The translations under genes were made by a program, and so were the position numbers. The notes under the pieces were generated by a model. That model was not told the origin of the DNA and searched no databases. It worked only from the letters and a program-made list of their open reading frames with translations. Positions 44,538 through 51,748 of a DNA stretch of 64,000 nt are shown piece after piece. Source of the DNA: Candidatus Latescibacterota bacterium (GTDB lineage: Bacteria; Latescibacterota; UBA2968; UBA8231); contig JAJEFJ010000075.1 in NCBI GenBank assembly GCA_022820485.1, positions 1-64,000 on the forward strand, written 5' to 3'. The stretch's first letter is position 1; the number at the start of each line of letters is the position of its first letter.

Positions 44538-44634
44538 ACCAATGAACTGGGCTTGATCGAGGTCCGGAAAGGGCGTTGGAACGGGCGATTGATTATCTTA
44601 CCATAGGTCTAAAAACCGCGCCCGGCAATCACTT
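44538..44634 (+). pseudogene. Relic copy of a TPR segment from the glycosyltransferase-TPR gene
   Basis: About 97 bp match 37018-37115 inside the GT-C/TPR gene, beginning AATGAACTGGGCTTGATCGA in both places and ending CCCGGCAATCACTT. A single-base deletion (GGCAAGGGGCG against GGAAAGGGCG) shifts the frame, and several substitutions have built up. It has no start and no full repeat, so it cannot work alone. It lies directly upstream of the DUF433 gene. Confidence 0.85.
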
Positions 44635-44662
44635 AACCCCTAGAAAGTCAGGAGGTGTAAGT

Positions 44663-44899
44663 ATGGACAACCGAATTACCGTTGATCCTAAAATATGTCA
44701 CGGCCAAGCGTGTATTAAAGGGACGCGCATTCCCGTGCATCAAATCCTCCGAATGCTTGCCAACGGGGATACTATTGAAGCGCTCCTGCGAGAATATCCT
44801 TCTGTGCAATTGGAAGATGTTCTCGCTTGCTTCGACTATGCGGCGGCACTGGCTGAAGAACAGGTGACACCTCTTGAACTTCTCTCGGGCGAGGCATGA
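44663..44899 (+). CDS. DUF433-family antitoxin
   Basis: The protein has 78 residues from the ATG at 44663, with GGAGGTG upstream. The DUF433 pattern is complete: RITVDPKICHGQACIKGTRI, then VHQILRMLANGDTIEALLRE and YPSVQLEDVLACFDYAA. Members carry a short winged-helix-like DNA-binding fold and act as antitoxins to PIN-like DUF5615 partners. The DUF5615 gene overlaps its stop by four bases (ATGA), typical of this pair. It probably represses its own promoter. The cassette sits between two gene relics. Confidence 0.9.
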   Translation: MDNRITVDPKICHGQACIKGTRIPVHQILRMLANGDTIEALLREYPSVQLEDVLACFDYAAALAEEQVTPLELLSGEA

Positions 44900-45252
44900 A
44901 GATATTTGTCGATGAGCATATCCCCCTTATGACTGTCCAAGCCCTGCGCATGATGGGGCATGACGTCCGTGATATTCGCGGCACCCCAGATGAAGGGATG
45001 CAAGACGACGCGTTGTGGGAAATGGCGCAGCGGGAAGGACAGTTGTTGATTACGACTGACAAGGGGTTCATGCACTACCGGACGATGGCACATCATGGAG
45101 TAATCATTATACGGCTACGACGACCGAACCGACACAGGATACATCAACGCATTATGCAAGCACTGGGGCAATTTGACGACGCCGAATGGCCCGGTTTACT
45201 AGTGGTCATGCGGGATATTGCACAGAGTACTTGGCGTGTGCCGGAGAGTTGA
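44896..45252 (+). CDS. DUF5615 PIN-like toxin
   Basis: The protein has 118 residues, beginning within the ATGA overlap with the DUF433 gene. PIN-like acidic residues are visible in MKIFVDEHIP (Asp-Glu near the start), the conserved GHDVRDIRG strand, EGQLLITTDKGF (the central T-D-K/R-D/G motif) and HHGVIIIRLRRPN. DUF5615 proteins are predicted ribonucleases neutralised by DUF433 partners. The length is normal and the key residues are present, so this copy looks intact. The broken homologous pair at 56636-56972 makes a useful comparison. Confidence 0.9.
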   Translation: MKIFVDEHIPLMTVQALRMMGHDVRDIRGTPDEGMQDDALWEMAQREGQLLITTDKGFMHYRTMAHHGVIIIRLRRPNRHRIHQRIMQALGQFDDAEWPGLLVVMRDIAQSTWRVPES

Positions 45253-45282
45253 TAACGGCGAACAAAGTTCTGCAGACGCCCG

Positions 45283-45372
45283 ATGCCGCTCAAGCGCTGC
45301 GCACTGTTCTGCGGTACTTGGCATATCGACGGCGATAACCTCGTCTATTCGCTAGATAATCGTTCGGTTTGA
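45283..45372 (+). pseudogene. Relic of the C-terminal end of a PhyH-like gene
   Basis: Twenty-nine codons and a TGA read MPLKRCALFCGTWHIDGDN and end VYSLDNRSV. Twenty of the 29 residues match the end of the PhyH-like protein at 10004-10825 (MPPKRRSLFRGTWQIGGEN, then YSLDNRSV). No ribosome site or domain accompanies it, so it is the tail of a gene whose front has been lost. It starts 30 bp after the DUF5615 toxin gene. Confidence 0.85.
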
Positions 45373-45449
45373 TGAGACGGCGATTTTACTCCGATTTTAG
45401 CTATAGATCTGTGCTTTGGGCCGTAGTTAGTTCAGGAAGTAGCGGTACC

Positions 45450-46262
45450 TTAGTATCCCCTAGTGCAGGCTATATTCCACTCACCATCGGCTTCGACATA
45501 AACGAAGTACTCCTTGCCAGGTCTGATTTCGGTTTGCTGGTCCTCGACGAGAAATTGTCCTTCTTGGCGAAATATGAGGCATTGGTGTGTCCCATCAACG
45601 CTGTGGGCGGCGGCGTAAAATTCTCCGCGACCGCTGTGGCGGATGTGAGCAAGCATTGGTCTTGATCCAGATTTCAAGGGACCTAAGACATGCACTCCCG
45701 CATCTTGACCATCTCCATTGAGGCCGTAGTCCTCATCTTCTATGCTGTCAGAGGACTGATCTAAATCAGGTTGGATGAAGCGGCAAGTCCATCTACTCTT
45801 GGACTTCACTTCCAGACGGTATTCGCCGGGGGGAAGGAAGATTTCTTCGTCTTCTTTCACTTGTTTGATATATCCGCGATACCGACGAAGTATACGACGT
45901 GTTGACTTCAGAAGGCGGTTTTCTTTGTCTTCTTTCACTTGGTTAATGACCCATGTGTCGATTTTTCCTTCTGAATCGACAGGTGTCCATACGATGCGCG
46001 CGATTGCGTCTGCGATTACTTTACCTGCGAAATATAAAGGTATTCCCAACGTCTTTGCTATGTTTCTAGTGACGGTAGCTTTGAAGTCTTCGGAGGGAAC
46101 GAACGATAGTTTGAAGTCGCCGTAGCCGTGATGCGCTATTTCGGCAAGTACAACTCCTTGTTCCAGAATGAATTCTCGGCTCTGTTCGATTCCACCGTCT
46201 TTGCGGCCGGTGCCTTTGAAACTTTCTTGCCTGCCTCGTAAGTTGAATGGGTATTCACTCAT
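45450..46262 (-). CDS. Uncharacterised protein with two related beta-domains
   Basis: The protein has 270 residues, with GGAGAG before the ATG and no signal peptide. I see an internal repeat. The N-terminal part has FILEQGVVLAEIAHHGYGDF and, after an insertion of about 80 mostly charged residues, LPPGEYRLEVKSKSRWTCRF. The C-terminal part has LKSGSRPMLAHIRHSGRGEF and RPGKEYFVYVEADGEWNIAC. The shared H-x-G-x-G/R-x-F and G-x-Y-x-x-V/xVxAxGxW pattern is a beta-sandwich module seen in various uncharacterised bacterial proteins; its function is unknown. It is the last gene of a three-gene operon with the 412-aa zinc-ribbon protein and the AbrB-like protein. Confidence 0.65.
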   Translation of the reverse strand: MSEYPFNLRGRQESFKGTGRKDGGIEQSREFILEQGVVLAEIAHHGYGDFKLSFVPSEDFKATVTRNIAKTLGIPLYFAGKVIADAIARIVWTPVDSEGKIDTWVINQVKEDKENRLLKSTRRILRRYRGYIKQVKEDEEIFLPPGEYRLEVKSKSRWTCRFIQPDLDQSSDSIEDEDYGLNGDGQDAGVHVLGPLKSGSRPMLAHIRHSGRGEFYAAAHSVDGTHQCLIFRQEGQFLVEDQQTEIRPGKEYFVYVEADGEWNIACTRGY

Positions 46263-46290
46263 TGCGGTGCTCTCCTTGATTAGTGCAGGA

Positions 46291-47529
46291 TTAGGTTGTA
46301 ACTGGAACTCGGTTTGCTTCCCAGCGCATTAGCGCTGATTGGCCGGTTTCGTAGGCGAAGAGGGTGTGGCAGCGTGGGCTGCAGAAGTAGGTGCCTACTT
46401 GGTTCAGTGGCAAGCCATCTGCCAGTGCGTTCAGGATGCGCTTCAGGAAGTTGTAGCTATATAGAGCGAATCCCACGCCTACCAAGATCGGGGCGATAGT
46501 TACAAGTAGTGGGCCGGCACCGAGAAGGGCTACGGCACCGGTTACGGCAAATCCTACTACAGCACCGGTCGCGGCCCGCTTTGCTATGGAGCCTGCGGCG
46601 TCTTTGATGGCTTCCTCGCCAGTTTTACGGCCTTTTTGGTAATGGATATAGTTCTCGATAGCAGCGACAGGTGCTTCCAGTAGACCGGCGTACAATGCCG
46701 TCGTTGTTGCCGAAGACAGGCAATCCCGAAATAGGATATTGGATGCATCAAAGGCGTTGGTGGCACCTTCTTGCCTCACGATTTGGACTGTGTCATAGGC
46801 ATTATGGGTTTTGGCAGTGAACTGATCCCAGCCTGTCATATCTTTGGCCCCCCGGACGAGGTTATCATGGGCGTTTTCCCAGATAATGTTGTCGTTGCTG
46901 GCAGCCAGATGAGGGGCGTTGCGGACAGATTCGATGTGGCTAGCGTGCTTGCCCTCGAGGTATTGGTTTATGGCCGGCTCTCCGAGGATACGGACGGGAT
47001 AGGAGATGCTGTCGTGATAGAAGTGCTGGGCTTCGGCCAAGGTGCGGACACCGCGCTCGCCGCCTAGTCCGGCATTCCTAAATTTATCCTGCAAACTGTC
47101 GCTGAGGCTGTTAAACGATATGGGTGGTACGCCGCGAATCAGCGTATCTACACCAGCAGCAGTAGTAGCAGTTCCCAGAGTGATGGCCGCCGATCTGTTG
47201 CTGGCAGTTTCAGCTATTGCTTCTGGCCATTCGTAGTAGATGTCAACGCCGGCCTTTTCGCCGGCACCGATGCGTCGTCCGCAACGAGCACAGGGTAGAC
47301 TGCGAGGCGTTTGGCCGATATTTCTGCCGGAATCAAGGTGGCGGACATAGCAGGCGTGTTTACCCTGCCGCCAGCATTCGGGGCAGCCGATGCAGTAGTT
47401 TTTGAAGTCGCTGCGGCTGACGCCGGTCGGAGTTTCCTCGGGCAGTTCTGACAGACACAGCCGACCTGGTTGGATATTATGTCGGCACTCCGCACAGCGC
47501 AGGCCGGGTTCCGCAATCATCTGCCACAT
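46291..47529 (-). CDS. Uncharacterised zinc-ribbon and membrane-hairpin protein
   Basis: The protein has 412 residues, with AAGGAGC before the ATG. The N-terminal 95 residues have metal-site cysteines: C12xxC15, C25, C46xxC49xxC52, C60 and C80xxC83. The middle contains EGKHASHIESVRNAPHLAA then NDNIIWENAHDNLVRGAKD, whose His/Asn spacing faintly recalls an HNH-type nuclease. Residues ~320-365 form a Gly/Ala-rich hydrophobic hairpin (ATGAVVGFAVTGAVALLGAG, LVTIAPILVGVGFALYSYNF). The tail has another pair, YFCSPRCHTLF. I do not know the family. The start overlaps the AbrB-like stop by 13 bp, so expression is coupled. An effector or toxin role is only a guess. Confidence 0.65.
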   Translation of the reverse strand: MWQMIAEPGLRCAECRHNIQPGRLCLSELPEETPTGVSRSDFKNYCIGCPECWRQGKHACYVRHLDSGRNIGQTPRSLPCARCGRRIGAGEKAGVDIYYEWPEAIAETASNRSAAITLGTATTAAGVDTLIRGVPPISFNSLSDSLQDKFRNAGLGGERGVRTLAEAQHFYHDSISYPVRILGEPAINQYLEGKHASHIESVRNAPHLAASNDNIIWENAHDNLVRGAKDMTGWDQFTAKTHNAYDTVQIVRQEGATNAFDASNILFRDCLSSATTTALYAGLLEAPVAAIENYIHYQKGRKTGEEAIKDAAGSIAKRAATGAVVGFAVTGAVALLGAGPLLVTIAPILVGVGFALYSYNFLKRILNALADGLPLNQVGTYFCSPRCHTLFAYETGQSALMRWEANRVPVTT

Positions 47530-47822
47530 GGATATGCTCCTTCTATCATTCTCACACCGCCGCGGTTAAGGCAATAAGTACGTCCGTCAATATCTGACTG
47601 ACGGTCCTCGGCGCGTTGGGAAAGCAGGGCTTCCACTAGGGATGTTGGACCCGCGAGCATTCCTTGGGTTTCTTCGATGGGAGCGCCGAGGGCGGGCACG
47701 AGGGCTAAACCGCCGCCGTAATCGACAATACGCACTTGGTCGCCGGGCTGCAGGCGGTATTTCTTGCGCAGTGGTGCCGGAATGACAATCCCACCTTTAG
47801 CCGATATGCGGGCCGATGCCAT
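47517..47822 (-). CDS. AbrB/MazE/SpoVT-type DNA-binding protein (antitoxin-like)
   Basis: The protein has 101 residues from the ATG at 47822; the open frame extends to 47942 without a better start. The swapped-hairpin domain is clear: ARISAKGGIVIPAPLRKKYR then LQPGDQVRIVDYGGGLALVP. The following GAPIEETQGMLAGPTSLVEA is the usual antitoxin linker that binds a PIN (VapC) toxin. No PIN gene follows; instead the coding end overlaps the 412-aa zinc-ribbon gene. A ~24-residue tail with Cys and Gly after EDRQSD is unlike normal antitoxins. It faces the aquaporin gene, so it may control both promoters. Confidence 0.85.
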   Translation of the reverse strand: MASARISAKGGIVIPAPLRKKYRLQPGDQVRIVDYGGGLALVPALGAPIEETQGMLAGPTSLVEALLSQRAEDRQSDIDGRTYCLNRGGVRMIEGAYPCGR

Positions 47823-47991
47823 GATTCTCCGTTCTGTTAGGTTAATCCGTCGATAGCGGGATATGGATGTTGTACATTTCACAAAAAGTATAAACAAAAG
47901 ATGGATAGATTCAATGAGTGCGGTTATTGAGCGCGGCAGCAAGGCCCGCTACATTTATGCGGCTCTTGCTAACGGGCCAAATTGGAAAACT

Positions 47992-48705
47992 ATGAACCTA
48001 CTGCGAAAATGCGCCGCCGAATTCATCGGCGCGTTTGCCATTGTCTTTGCTGGCTGCGGTGCCGTGGCCATTGACCAGATTTCTGGCGGCGCGGTTAGCC
48101 ATGTGGGTGTTGCCGCCACTTTTGGGTTGGTCATCATGGTGATGATCTATGCCACCGGCCACATTTCCGGGGCGCATTTCAACCCGGCGGTGACCCTTGC
48201 GTTCGCGCTGACGCGGCATTTTCCCAAAAGGGAGATTGCACCCTATATCTTGGCCCAGTGCGCCGGAGCCGTGGTGGCCAGCTACGTGCACGTGGCAAGT
48301 TTGTCGTCGGTGCTGGCTGCTACGCAACCTAAGCAGGTGCTGAACTTGGGGGTCACCCTACCAGTGGACGGCCTGTTCACTACGGCCCTAGTGTGGGAGT
48401 TTATGCTGACTTTTTTGCTGATGCTGGTCATTATGAGTATGGCGACCGATTTTCGCGCCGTAGGGCCGGCGGCCGGTCTGGCCATTGGCGGCACTGTGGG
48501 GTTAGAGGCCATGTTCGCCGGGCCGCTGTGCGGGGCCTCGATGAATCCTGCCCGCAGCTTGGGCCCGGCCTTGGCAGCCGGCGAATGGACGACTTTTGCT
48601 GCATACATCGTCGGCCCGGTGCTAGGAGCTGCGGCTGGCGCGCTGTTCTACGAATTTATTCGCTGCCAAGCGCCTTCCGACCAAGAAGTGAAGGGTTGTT
48701 GCTGA
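47992..48705 (+). CDS. NIP-like aquaporin (MIP family channel)
   Basis: I start it at the ATG at 47992 (237 aa), just before the first helix. An in-frame extension to 47863 would overlap the AbrB promoter and start. Six membrane helices and two NPA boxes are present: SGAHFNPAVT (NPA 64-66) and GASMNPARSLGPA (185-187) with the selectivity Arg188. The selectivity-filter His of AqpZ is replaced by a small residue (LEAMFAG), and the GASMNPARSLGPA block matches plant NIP channels and bacterial AqpN proteins. These pass small uncharged solutes such as glycerol, silicic acid or arsenite. No arsenic genes are adjacent. The protein ends in KGCC. Confidence 0.87.
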   Translation: MNLLRKCAAEFIGAFAIVFAGCGAVAIDQISGGAVSHVGVAATFGLVIMVMIYATGHISGAHFNPAVTLAFALTRHFPKREIAPYILAQCAGAVVASYVHVASLSSVLAATQPKQVLNLGVTLPVDGLFTTALVWEFMLTFLLMLVIMSMATDFRAVGPAAGLAIGGTVGLEAMFAGPLCGASMNPARSLGPALAAGEWTTFAAYIVGPVLGAAAGALFYEFIRCQAPSDQEVKGCC

Positions 48706-48789
48706 AGTTGGTCGCCTGACCTGCGTAAAAATCCGCAGCCGGTCGAACTATTGCGATCCACATTCCAGACAATGTGAGGAGAACGAATA

Positions 48790-49605
48790 ATGCGCGTGTT
48801 GATCATGTCCGACATGGAAGGCGTAAGCGGCATTGTGGTATGGGATCAGGTCAGTGGTGGTGCCGCGATGTTTGAAGAGGGCAGGCAGCTTTACACGGAA
48901 GAAATCAACGCCGCGGTGCGCGGGGCCAAAGCCGCTGGCGCGACGGAAATTGTCGTGGTCGATTGTCATGGTGCGGGCAAAGGATGGAGCTTTAATTCGC
49001 TCATCCCCGACAAAATTGATCCCGATTGCGAATGGGTCGCCCATCACGGGTGGGGCCGCTACGACGAGTTGTGGGAGCAAGGATGCGACGCTTGTCTGTT
49101 GGTCGGCATGCACGCCCGCGACGGCACGCCCGACGGGGTGCTGTGCCATACCATCTCCAGCGTCCAGTATCGCAACCTCTGGTTCAACGACGATCTCGTC
49201 GGGGAAACCGGCGTCAACGCCGCGCTCAATGGGCACTACAGGGTGCCGATTGCCCTCGTCACCGGCGATGAGGCCGTCTGCCGCGAAGCCAGAGACCTGC
49301 TCGGCGAAGCGCTGCCAACCGTGGCTGTTAAAAAGGGGCTAAGTCGGTTTAGCGCACGCCAGCTACCACCCGTCCGCGCTCGTCAGTTGATCGAAGACGG
49401 GGCTAAAGACGCGCTTGCCGATCTGACCCAGACTAAGCCGTATGTCCCGGCAAAGCCAACGACTATTCGAATCGAACTCGCCAGCGTCGATCAGCTCGCC
49501 GAGTTCAAAGGACGACCTGGGGTTGAGATAACGGGGCCGCTCTCGGTTGAAAGCCGCGCCGAAGACTGGCTGACCGCGTGGAATCAATTCTGGCCCCATG
49601 CTTAA
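48790..49605 (+). CDS. M55 family D-aminopeptidase (DppA-like)
   Basis: The protein has 271 residues, with GAGGAGAA before the ATG. The M55 signature opens the protein (VLIMSDMEGVSGIVVWDQ, with Asp8 and Glu10 as zinc ligands). It continues with VVVDCHGAGKG, the catalytic-His strand ACLLVGMHARDGTPDGVLCH, and a GETGVNAALNGHYRVPIALV segment. It has no signal peptide, so it is a cytoplasmic zinc peptidase for D-amino-acid peptides such as D-Ala-D-Ala and D-Ala-Gly-Gly. The next gene, 61 bp downstream, is an M19-like dipeptidase, which also handles D-configured dipeptides. The two may together recycle peptidoglycan peptides or take up D-amino acids. Confidence 0.9.
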   Translation: MRVLIMSDMEGVSGIVVWDQVSGGAAMFEEGRQLYTEEINAAVRGAKAAGATEIVVVDCHGAGKGWSFNSLIPDKIDPDCEWVAHHGWGRYDELWEQGCDACLLVGMHARDGTPDGVLCHTISSVQYRNLWFNDDLVGETGVNAALNGHYRVPIALVTGDEAVCREARDLLGEALPTVAVKKGLSRFSARQLPPVRARQLIEDGAKDALADLTQTKPYVPAKPTTIRIELASVDQLAEFKGRPGVEITGPLSVESRAEDWLTAWNQFWPHA

Positions 49606-49666
49606 GCGAAGACACACTGCGCGATCTGTTCGGGATTGGAACGAGGTTTAAACGAGGAGCTGAGCG

Positions 49667-50674
49667 ATGTCGAGTGAAGCGAGAAAGGTTTACGACGAGG
49701 CGATTGTCATAGATAGTCTGAACGTCAGCAACTGGGAGAGCGACGCGGTGTTCGAGCGTTTGCGAGCCGGCAATATCACCGCTATCAACGCCACGGTGGC
49801 AACGTGGGAAAATTTCGTGCAGACCATGGCGCATCTGGCGGCGTGGATGCGGCGTTTTCGCGAGCGCCAAGACATCGTGCAGGTAAAGGAGACGGCCGAC
49901 ATTCACGCCGCTAAGAAACTCGGCAAGACCGGGATCATCCTCAGTTTTCAGAATGCCTCGCCCATTGAGAACGAGCTGGATCGACTAGGGTTGTTCCTCG
50001 CCCTCGGGGTGCGGGTGATTCAACTGACTTATCACGAGACCAATCTGCTGGGTAGCGGCTGCTGGGAGCGGAACGATTGTGGCCTGAGCAACTTCGGCGT
50101 CGATGCGGTGCGCGAGATGAACCGGCTTGGCATTGTCATCGACTTGTCGCACGTTGGCCCGCAGACGACGATGGACGCCATTGAAATGTCCGAGCAGCCG
50201 GTTGCGATCACCCATGCCAACGCCCGCAGTTTTTGCGGCCACCCGCGCAACAAGGAAGAAGAGGCGCTCAAGCTCCTCGCCGAAAAGGGGGGCGTCGTAG
50301 GTGCTACGTCCTTTGCCAACTTTCTTCCCAAGGGATTCGATTCGACGGTCGAGGATTTCGTCGATGCCATTGACGACATGGTGGAGCGGATCGGCCTCGA
50401 TCACGTGGCCATCGGCACCGATTCCACCCACGATCAGCCGCTCGAATTCTGGCATTACATCGTATCGCAGCAGGGCACGAAATTCCCCTCGACCTTTGCC
50501 GATGGGTCGGTGCCGTACACGGAGCTGAGTTTTCAACCAAAGGGGATCGACAGCCCAGCGGAGTTCCCCAACTTAGCGGAGGCGCTCGCCAATCGCGGGT
50601 ACAGGGCCGAGGAGATCGCCAAGCTGTTGGGCGGAAACTGGATGAGTCTCTTCGAGCGGGTGTGGAACGTCTGA
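49667..50674 (+). CDS. M19 membrane-dipeptidase-like protein with altered metal site
   Basis: The protein has 335 residues, with GAGGAG before the ATG. The amidohydrolase TIM barrel of M19 is recognisable from LGVRVIQLTYHETNLLG, IVIDLSHVGPQTTM (His162), VAITHANARSFC (His183) and IGLDHVAIGTDST near the end. The usual N-terminal H-x-D (D-G-H-N-D) is replaced by VIDSLNVSNW, and the bridging Glu strand reads LSFQNAS (Gln95). Three of the normal metal ligands therefore seem missing. It may bind a single metal or use another substrate. There is no signal peptide. It follows the M55 gene, and the minus-strand Kelch gene converges on it. Confidence 0.83.
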   Translation: MSSEARKVYDEAIVIDSLNVSNWESDAVFERLRAGNITAINATVATWENFVQTMAHLAAWMRRFRERQDIVQVKETADIHAAKKLGKTGIILSFQNASPIENELDRLGLFLALGVRVIQLTYHETNLLGSGCWERNDCGLSNFGVDAVREMNRLGIVIDLSHVGPQTTMDAIEMSEQPVAITHANARSFCGHPRNKEEEALKLLAEKGGVVGATSFANFLPKGFDSTVEDFVDAIDDMVERIGLDHVAIGTDSTHDQPLEFWHYIVSQQGTKFPSTFADGSVPYTELSFQPKGIDSPAEFPNLAEALANRGYRAEEIAKLLGGNWMSLFERVWNV

Positions 50675-50733
50675 ATCCAGTGAGCAGGGCTATACAGTGG
50701 CCGTCGCCGCACAGCCGACCTGTGGGACTGCGG

Positions 50734-51660
50734 TCAGGGCGCGAACTCGTGTAGGTCCGCGATCCAGTTGTATCCCTCTCGGTCCTCCCAATTGTGGGCC
50801 CCGCCCATGACGAATGGCCGCTCTCCTACCACGCAGGCCGACAGCCAAGCCTTGCCCACCGGCATGGGCGCGTCTTCGAACCAGCGGTCGGCCCGGATGT
50901 CGTAGATTTCGGTGGCTGCTGAGTAGTGCGGATCTTTGCCGCCAAAGGTGTAGAGCAGATCGCCCAGTACGCAGGAGCCGGACGATTCGCGTCCAGTAGG
51001 CACCGGCGCTAGCGCTTCCCAGCGGCCCACCGCTGGATCGAGCACATAGGTCTCGCTGCGGCAGGGCCGCTGTGGATCTTCGTCGCTGATGCCGCCGGTC
51101 AGGTAGATGCGGTCGTCGTGAGTCGCTACGGTGGGGCCCTGCGTGGGGCGGGGTAGGGCTGGCCCTGGGGCCCAAGTGTCGGTGGCGACATCGTACACTT
51201 CGACGCGGTCGAGGATGCCCGGGTCTTCGCGGAGCATGGTGTTGCCGCCGATGGCCCAGATCTGGTCCTGGCAGGCGGTGACGGCCAAGCCGGCGCGGGG
51301 GCCGCCGGGCATGGGTGCCAGCGCCGACCAAGTCTGTTCATCTAAATCGAGCATCTCAAGGTTGTCGCGGGAAGTGAAGTGATAGTCGTGGCCGTAGGCT
51401 TGCTTCTCTTCAGGCGTGCGGATGGTTTTGCCGCCGGCCACGTAGATCCTGCGGCCGATGCGGGCGGCGCCCAGCCATCCCCGCTTGGTGGGAATGGGCG
51501 GTCCCTGGGTCCAGGTGTCGCTGGCCACATCGTAGATCTCGACCGCATCGACTGTGAGATCATCGGCACCGGAAATGGCGTAGATGGTGCCGTCGACAGC
51601 AATGGACTGCAGATCGTGGCGGGGGGTGGGCATAGGGGCGCGTTGAATCCAAGTTCCCAT
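50734..51660 (-). CDS. Kelch-repeat beta-propeller protein (copy 2)
   Basis: The protein has 308 residues, exactly the length of copy 1 at 14847-15773 and similar along its length (MGTWIQRAPMPTPRHDL, YAISGADDLTVDAVEIYDVA, GYNWIADLHEFAP). About six Kelch blades with Gly-Gly pairs and trailing Trp are visible. AGGAGTCAACC precedes the ATG. It is cytoplasmic, with no signal peptide. Here it sits with the two peptidases (convergent) and a Gfo/Idh/MocA gene (upstream, same strand), unlike copy 1, which pairs with a CRTAC1 gene. The shared design suggests similar ligands, with separate roles. Confidence 0.87.
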   Translation of the reverse strand: MGTWIQRAPMPTPRHDLQSIAVDGTIYAISGADDLTVDAVEIYDVASDTWTQGPPIPTKRGWLGAARIGRRIYVAGGKTIRTPEEKQAYGHDYHFTSRDNLEMLDLDEQTWSALAPMPGGPRAGLAVTACQDQIWAIGGNTMLREDPGILDRVEVYDVATDTWAPGPALPRPTQGPTVATHDDRIYLTGGISDEDPQRPCRSETYVLDPAVGRWEALAPVPTGRESSGSCVLGDLLYTFGGKDPHYSAATEIYDIRADRWFEDAPMPVGKAWLSACVVGERPFVMGGAHNWEDREGYNWIADLHEFAP

Positions 51661-51748
51661 GGTTGACTCCTAGCGTCGGTTCGGTTTAGCGTGGTGGCGC
51701 GGCCAATTCTGCCGGGAAACCGCTCTCTTGTCTGTCGTCCTCGGGCTT

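Noticed and set aside
47863-47991. In-frame N-terminal extension of the aquaporin
   Set aside because: It would overlap the AbrB-like promoter, has no ribosome site, and adds 43 charged residues before the first membrane helix.
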